A stretch of DNA of 64,000 nt from Trichomonas vaginalis G3 (lineage: Eukaryota > Parabasalia > Trichomonadida > Trichomonadidae): contig NC_067206.1 in NCBI RefSeq assembly GCF_026262505.1, forward strand, positions 40,127,660-40,191,659. Reading direction: 5' to 3'. The notes beneath the pieces were generated by a model that was not told the origin of the DNA, ran no database searches, and saw only the letters and a program-made list of their open reading frames with translations. Below, piece by piece: positions 57,481 through 64,000 of this stretch. The translations under genes and the position numbers were made by a program. The first letter of the stretch is position 1; the number at the start of each line of letters is the position of its first letter.

Positions 57481-59519
57481 GCACTCCTGACGGTCGCAGT
57501 GTCTCATTCCGGGAGACATTGCCTGTGCATGTCTCCCAGAATGGCATACTGTTCCGCATTCATAACTTGAATGCGGAACTTTGACCGACAAGAGTGCATT
57601 GTGCACTCTTGTTGGTCTGCATGTGTCATTCCGGGAGACATTGCCTGTGCATGTCTCCCAGAACGAGACAATTTATTGCAATCAGAATACGATTGCAAAA
57701 CTTTGACCGACAAGAGTGTATTGTGCACTCTTGTTGGTCTGCATGTGTCATTTCGGGAGACATTGCCTGTGCATGTCTCCCAGAATGGCATACTGTTCCG
57801 CATTCATAACTTGAATGCGGAACTTTGACCGACAAGAGTGCATTGTGCACTCTTGTTGGTCTGCATGTGTCATTCCGGGAGACATTGCCTGTGCATGTCT
57901 CCCAGAATGGCATACTGTTCCGCATTCATAACTTGAATGCGGAACTTTGACCGACAAGAGTGCATTGTGCACTCTTGTTGGTCTGCATGTGTCATTCCGG
58001 GAGACATTGCCTGTGCATGTCTCCCAGAACGAGACAATTTATTGCAATCAGAATACGATTGCAAAAACTTTGACCGACAAGAGTGCATTGTGCACTCTTG
58101 TTTGTCATCCACTATGATACTTAGAGAAAATACTTTACTTACATTATTTAAAATATTAATTTCCCTATTTAATATTTATTTATTATTTTTTGTGCTTTAT
58201 ATTCCCTATGGCATGTACTGAACTATTTTATAGACTCTACCGAGCTATCTCCACATATAAACATTTGACAATAACACATATATACTCTCTTCATATTCTA
58301 GTCTCATGACATATTATTGCAAAAGCTATATTTATACAGCATACCTCATAAAGTCTCATTATATCCCTATCTAAGCGTTCAAAACCTATTTTCCCCACGT
58401 AATCTGATTCTTCAGGCTCCGCTGATTCGATTTCTGCTGTCAGATCGTGAAAATATGAATCACATAACAAGATAAACACAAATCCAAAATAATAATGTTT
58501 TCTTCAAATTGACTCTTCCACGATATTCATATATTTGTTATTAATTCCGTTTTCCCTTACAAATGTATTTAATTTTCTGAATAATACGTATTATAAAATG
58601 AATATCTCAAAAACTAAATTAAAAAATTAATACTGGGTAATAACTAGATATATTGTGACTTTTTGAATTCACACACTTTTGGAAAAAATTGAATTTTTCT
58701 AAAATGATGTTGTTTGAACATGAACTTAAAGAGTTTTTTTACGTAAAATATCAAGTTGGGTAACTTGTGTTTATCTTGTTATGTGATTCATATTTTCACG
58801 ATCTGACAGCAGAAATCGAATCAGCGGAGCCTGAAGAATCAGATTACGTGGGGAAAATAGGTTTTGAACGCTTAGATAGGGATATAATGAGACTTTATGA
58901 GGTATGCTGTATAAATATAGCTTTTGCAATAATATGTCATGAGACTAGAATATGAAGAGAGTAATATGTGTTATTGTCAAATGTTTATATGTGGAGATAG
59001 CTCGGTAGAGTCTATAAAATAGTTCAGTACATGCCATAGGGAATATAAAGCACAAAAAATAATAATAAATATTAAATAGGGAAATTAATATTTTAAATAA
59101 TGTAAGTAAAGTATTTTCTCTAAGTATCATAGTGGATGACAAACAAGAGTGCACAATGCACTCTTGTCGGTCAAAGTTTTGCAATCGTATTCTGATTGCA
59201 ATAAATTGTCTCGTTCTGGGAGACATGCACAGGCAATGTCTCCCGGAATGACACATGCAGACCAACAAGAGTGCACAATGCACTCTTGTCGGTCAAAGTT
59301 CCGCATTCAAGTTATGAATGCGGAACAGTATGCCATTCTGGGAGACATGCACAGGCAATGTCTCCCGGAATGACACATGCAGACCAACAAGAGTGCACAA
59401 TGCACTCTTGTCGGTCAAAGTTCCGCATTCAAGTTATGAATGCGGAACAGTATGCCATTCTGGGAGACATGCACAGGCAATGTCTCCCGGAATGACACAT
59501 GCAGACCAACAAGAGTGAA
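57480..59519. repeat. Foldback: two inverted arms built of 122-bp hairpin units
   Basis: The left arm (57727-58482, with further tandem units outward to about 57480) and the right arm (58765-59519) are inverse complements, separated by a 282-base spacer (58483-58764). Both arms contain an identical 62-codon frame (on minus at 58291-58479, on plus at 58767-58955). The outer parts are 122-bp tandem units, five left and three right, each with three palindromes: CAAGAGTGCATTGTGCACTC, GGGAGACATTGCC...ATGTCTCCC, and GTTCCGCATTCA...TGAATGCGGAAC. Frames in these units are artefacts of the repeat. Confidence 0.93.
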
Positions 59520-62369
59520 CAATCCGCTTTCTCCTTTGAAATCCAACATTCTAATCACATCTACATTAATAAATTGTTATAAAATACTAATCAAAGATCC
59601 AATACAATTCTACTATCTTATTCACACATTACCAATGTTAACACCTCTTTATAACTTAAATTATTTCATAAAATTTGTTTTTATATCTTATTATTTTCTC
59701 ATAATGCTTCTAATACATCTCTAATTTCTTACATTCAAACACCAATATCGTCATACTATCATAAGCACTTAATTTTTTCAAAATTTTAGACTTAAATTTG
59801 AGCTACATTTTCATCATCATTTTTAGCCTTAAGCTTCTATAAGGTTATAATACATTATCGTAATATTCTAATATTTATGATTCTTACTACTCAATTCAAT
59901 ATAATCATATAAGTCACTCATAATCAGGAGCATAATTTAAAAATCTATAGCTCATATTTTGACAATTATATATATAGATGATGCATATTGCAATTCCGGT
60001 TTCAACACGATCAAATGTCAAACCATGATAAAATATATATCAATTTACAAAATATCGATTAACATTAGAATCCATATCTAATTCCATCAATGCACAAGTT
60101 GTAAATGCTTAATTCATCTTTGAGAAACGTGAATAGCACAATTTTATAAGATTATTTGTTGAATATTTAAAATATAAGCCAAATCGAATCTGCTGTATAT
60201 TACTTTAGTTTATAATTGAATGTTAAATGTGTTCATATAAATATTTGAGTCAGATATCGCATTTTCTAATTTCAAAATTTATCTCATGAAGTTAGAATTT
60301 ATTTGATCATACAACATCATATTAGTCAAACTAGAGTTCAATCGCGATTCCAAAATGGAACAATTGCTTGTTTTTAAAATGTTAAAATATTAATCTAAAA
60401 AACTTAATATCTAACCAAAACATTCTAGAAATATCATATACAGGTATATGCAATCTAAATGCACACGAAATACTGAAAATTAAAAAGAATATTTATGAGA
60501 TTATTAAATCTTATGCATTTCAATGAAGAGTTGATAATTATCATCTCTATAGGTTATATATCAACATATGAGTTTTTGGATTGACCACTACTATACTAAT
60601 GTGATCAAATTAATCTGATTTCTTGAATTTTCATTTGAAGCATTCGCAGTAGTAGGAGTACCTTCATATATTAACATATTAAAAAATTGCGCCCAGATTC
60701 GCAGTTTAATCATGATTTTAAGATTGCATTAGATTTCGAAATGCAGAAAAAAATCACTTTAGATTCCCTTCAAACTCTAAGCATAAGCATGTCTCTATAT
60801 GAGGAAACTATTTGAGCTATTCATTTGGCGGCCCAAAAACTCATGTTGCCTGAGCGCAGAAAATACCAATTTTTGGACCCTGGGTAGGGGGTCATGCATG
60901 TTTTCTAAATGTTGGAAAAGTAGGGTATCTTTTGATCTCTCCTTCTCCATGCATATCGATATCTAATAATGACTAAAATACTCTAATATTTTTTTTCAAA
61001 ACAATAAATCAAAGGATATTTTGGTGAAAATGTGAAATTGATAATAACATTGTAAATCCAAAAGATCAAAAAGTAAATGACAAAGAAATACAATATGTTT
61101 AATAAAATTCATAAAAAAAAACAAAAATACAAAATTGAACTCGAGGATTTGATTTTAATCCATCAATTTCCTTCGGTACAGGTTGCTTAATAGTATAAAG
61201 TTTCTATTTCAAAGCTTCTGCTTTCCATCAGCTTGATGAGATTTTGGAAAATGTCGATTGAATTCATGTATTTAGATAACTTCCTGAATACATATATCTG
61301 ATTACTAATATATTGCACATCATGAATTGCTAATTTGAAAATTGGGAATTTGGAAAGGAAATATTGAATTTCATATAATATTTATTGATAATACTACATA
61401 CATATATGATCTAAGCACCTAGTGTATGATGTCCTAGCAAATTTATTAATTTGGAGGAAAATTTTCTCATATTTCATTCGAAATAATTCATATATGCCTT
61501 TCCATTTGTTTCCAGCCTATATATCTCATACAAAATCAATACGGCCATCTCATGACATATTAGAAAAACAATAAATTTCTGTTTGATGGGCATCATTGAA
61601 AATTGATAGGAAATCAACGATTATATTTGGCTTTTGAAATAATGTTCTATATTATCTCTGCGCACTGAATTGATAAAAAAATTTTCATTTATCGTGAATT
61701 TCTTATCAAAGAAATTAAATTTCACCTGGCAAAGGTACAAAAACAATATTTAACAGCAAAAATTTGCTTAGCATTGCATTTAAATCAATATTGCTAGGCC
61801 GCTCAAGCCTGAGAACAAAAATGTCTATGATGGCAATCTCACAATTTTTTTTAGAAAAACAAATTTTGATTATCGGTAAATAGTTCTTATATACTCATTT
61901 TCGCATTGGCATACTAGTTCTCAAACTGTGATTTTTTGTGTTAGTATTTGAAAAAGTGATAGAATCAGAATTCAAATTTGTAGAACACAAAATCGGGTAT
62001 ATTAAATAATATGCGTTGATTCTTGATTACAAATTCAGAAAAAAAAATTCATTGAATTATAGAATCGACTCTGAAAAATTTAAATTGCTGGTTTTATTAG
62101 TGAGCATAAATATATTAAAATTGTTTACAGTTTAAATTGGCCCATATTTACAACTATTCAATGAAATTGAGAAAGACTTTTCATAGATTTTTTCCTTCAG
62201 AATTTCTCATGGGATGGAAATCTCACCAGCAGTCATCAAAGGCGTCTTCTATGCTAGATCTATATTCATTGCTGCATCTATGATCACAAAGGTATGGGGA
62301 GCACCACCAGCACAGTGCAAAGACATGCTTAAGATCCAAGTTGTTTACTATTTGATTTACTTTGAGTAC
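59520..62369. other. Gene-free AT-rich region next to the right Maverick
   Basis: Nearly 3 kb hold no supported gene. A GC-richer patch at about 60834-60935 includes the inverted copy of the 54908-54935 segment. At 62214-62340 an 88-codon plus frame and a 64-codon minus frame overlap; codon composition there is GC-richer, so a small remnant of a host gene is possible, but neither frame has a recognisable product. Confidence 0.45.
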
Positions 62370-64000
62370 AGTATACATTGTGCGTCGCCTGTAGCCTACA
62401 GCTACAGTCACCGACACAATGAAAAAAGTGACAGAAAACTGACACCATACGGGCGCGCATATGTACGCATATATGTGTAAAAATAAACGTTCATATGTAA
62501 ACTAACCTTTATTCACTAGCAGGGGCTGATAAATCATAATCGTCGAGAAGTACGATAGGTGGTCCCACAGGTTTAATCTGTATGGAGAGGCAAACGTGAC
62601 GTAAGAAGCATAACACTGGTTTCTCAGTATATTTAATAGACTCTGCTGTTGGCTTAACTGTAAGCTTATATGTAATAGGTGAATTAGATAACTGACCCTG
62701 TTGGAATGTATAATCAGTTTCGCAAGGGAATCCACATAGGTAATGACCTAAGTCATTTGACTCGATTCCAAATTGAGGGACTGATGTGGTTGTGATAGAC
62801 CTCATGACATCATAGTTGAAGCCAACAGTATCGTTATTATTGTTAGTGGCATTTGCCTGCATCTCATAGAAGATTGGATCATTAGATGCTTGAGCCTCAG
62901 CGGGTATGTTACCATATGCTCCACAGTTCAATTGAATTTGTTCAAACAATGGATTTTCATAGGTAGTGTTATAATTAGGTGTTTTCTTAAATAGTGTATA
63001 AATGGTGTTCACATATAATGGAGTAAATGCTGCCGTGAATGTACAAGGAGTTCCTTCACCTTTAGCCATTGAACCATCCATAGTAATGCAGTCAATTCTT
63101 TTGATTGGGAAGTTTAGAGTCTTTGCCGAATATCTTGTCACCAAATCACTATAGATGTTAGGGTCCAAAGAGAATGAGTTACAGTATGTAATCATTTCAA
63201 AGAAGTTTGCATTCTTCTTAGTGAACTTAATAAACTTGGTACCAAATGATATCGTACTCTTATCGGCATTCCAAGTTACAGTATCAATAACTTTGATACC
63301 TTCATAGATAGGAGTGAAGTGATTAGTGATTGGAATATAGCTTGTAACATTGGCTTGCATGTTCGGTAATGGTAGAATATCCTGATAACTTAATGGTGTC
63401 CAAACCATACCAGCAATACTGAACTTAACCTTAAGTTGTAAGTTACCAGCAAACGCTGGAAGGAATCTAATGTTATTAAGTATTAGGAATCTTCTTAGGT
63501 CAATCTTGATTGGTATGTGGAACTTTAATGTAGTTGCACCACTAATTGGTTTATTGAACTCAATAATCTGTCCAGAACGAACTGTATCACATCTATTGAA
63601 AACATCTTTATGTCTAGCCTTACTAAATACATCAACTTTCTTAATAGCTTCTGTTGTAGATGCAGTAGAAGTAATGTAACCTTCTTCTCTAGCATTATCT
63701 TGTGTATAAACACTTTTACCATTAGCGATTAATTGATATGATTCAACAGCATAGAATGAATCAATGTATCCCAACCAAATTGCTGGAAGATGTGCACATG
63801 ATTTGCCACCAGCATATTTAGTATCAATTGCTTTAATTGCTGTAACATTTGATCCTGTAGGAGCTGTCTCAACAGCTCTTTCTTTATATACTTCACCATC
63901 ATATTTAGGAACTTTTTCATCAGCTGGTTCAGTTTCTGTTGTAATTATGCACTCACCATCGACATAACCACTAATGAACGTATTATATAAGTCAATCATG
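62370..64000. mobile_element. Maverick/Polinton terminus, continuing past the window
   Basis: The first bases are AGTATACATTGTGCGTCGCC; Polintons are known to begin AGT(A). From there the composition becomes GC-richer, and the first gene, a capsid-like protein, lies about 140 bases in and reads toward the end. I place the end at 62370 from the AGTA start and composition change; the other terminus is outside the window, so the inverted repeat cannot be checked. The part seen looks whole. Confidence 0.6.
62509..63999 (-). CDS. Probable Maverick major capsid protein
   Basis: The frame encodes at least 496 residues (MIDLYNTFISGYVD...) and may extend beyond the window edge. It is beta-rich with few Lys clusters. 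The stretch KFHIPIKIDLRRFLILN...LPAFAGNLQLKVKF resembles the double jelly-roll capsid pattern in which a strand leading to a Pro-rich turn is followed by LxLxVxF strands. Polintons carry such capsids, and the gene lies near the terminus as in other Mavericks. Function is from composition and context, not from a hallmark motif I can name with certainty. Confidence 0.6.
   Translation of the reverse strand: MIDLYNTFISGYVDGECIITTETEPADEKVPKYDGEVYKERAVETAPTGSNVTAIKAIDTKYAGGKSCAHLPAIWLGYIDSFYAVESYQLIANGKSVYTQDNAREEGYITSTASTTEAIKKVDVFSKARHKDVFNRCDTVRSGQIIEFNKPISGATTLKFHIPIKIDLRRFLILNNIRFLPAFAGNLQLKVKFSIAGMVWTPLSYQDILPLPNMQANVTSYIPITNHFTPIYEGIKVIDTVTWNADKSTISFGTKFIKFTKKNANFFEMITYCNSFSLDPNIYSDLVTRYSAKTLNFPIKRIDCITMDGSMAKGEGTPCTFTAAFTPLYVNTIYTLFKKTPNYNTTYENPLFEQIQLNCGAYGNIPAEAQASNDPIFYEMQANATNNNNDTVGFNYDVMRSITTTSVPQFGIESNDLGHYLCGFPCETDYTFQQGQLSNSPITYKLTVKPTAESIKYTEKPVLCFLRHVCLSIQIKPVGPPIVLLDDYDLSAPASE

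Noticed and set aside
58291-58955. Two identical 62-aa proteins
   Set aside because: They are the same sequence in the two arms of an inverted repeat; no initiator or motif.
57504-59724. Many 60-99-codon frames on both strands
   Set aside because: They arise from the 122-bp repeat units and mirror each other in the two foldback arms.

Overview
The window looks like a piece of the Trichomonas vaginalis nuclear genome, or of a very close relative. The evidence is an AT-rich, almost intron-free sequence; starts preceded within about 9-16 bases by the parabasalid initiator (TCAYTWTT-like); a tRNA-Tyr(GUA) with a short intron; a GTP-type PEP carboxykinase with codon use much more GC-rich than its neighbours; and a very heavy load of mobile DNA, including Maverick/Polinton pieces at both ends.

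Layout. (1) 1-~6,650: part of an old Maverick/Polinton with small genes on both strands (a Dam-like methylase, coiled-coil and membrane proteins, a phage tail-collar-like protein, a 15-bp minisatellite between two divergent genes). Several genes are broken. (2) 7,019-7,618 and 23,106-23,489: two almost identical direct repeats. They bracket (3) ~8,200-23,100, a compact virus-like block of about 15 genes on both strands: a deoxynucleoside kinase, a superfamily 2 helicase, a large cysteine-rich membrane glycoprotein, a second membrane protein, a small lysine-rich peptide, a pair of paralogous small proteins, and many proteins I do not recognise. I see no polymerase, integrase or capsid gene, so it is not an ordinary Maverick. 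I regard it as the most novel part of the window. (4) 23,490-26,540: two abutting TTAA-flanked MITEs and a 2-kb element carrying about 19 different tandem hairpins. (5) 27,030-54,532: host genes (P4-ATPase flippase, MATE transporter, KATNIP/DUF4457-like protein, tRNA-Tyr, a Ste24-like membrane protein without its catalytic residues, two surface-type proteins, a PQ-loop protein, NatD acetyltransferase, HIRA, PEPCK, nucleoside hydrolase, a RhoGEF fragment joined to an HSP70 3' fragment). Several are damaged: MATE, NatD and RhoGEF each have one in-frame stop, the Ste24-like gene is split by a TTAA MITE, and one surface gene loses its 5' end at a hairpin element. (6) 54,533-62,369: gene-poor DNA with more palindromic tandem repeats and a 0.75-kb-armed foldback. 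(7) 62,370-64,000: the end of another Maverick, with a probable major capsid protein gene.

How it fits together. The host genes are ordinary housekeeping, membrane-transport and surface genes interleaved with several kinds of mobile DNA. The virus-like block carries host-style initiators, which suggests transcription by the host nuclear Pol II. Its kinase would suit a DNA genome replicating in a nucleotide-scavenging parasite. All calls come from reading the sequence by eye; no database search was run.
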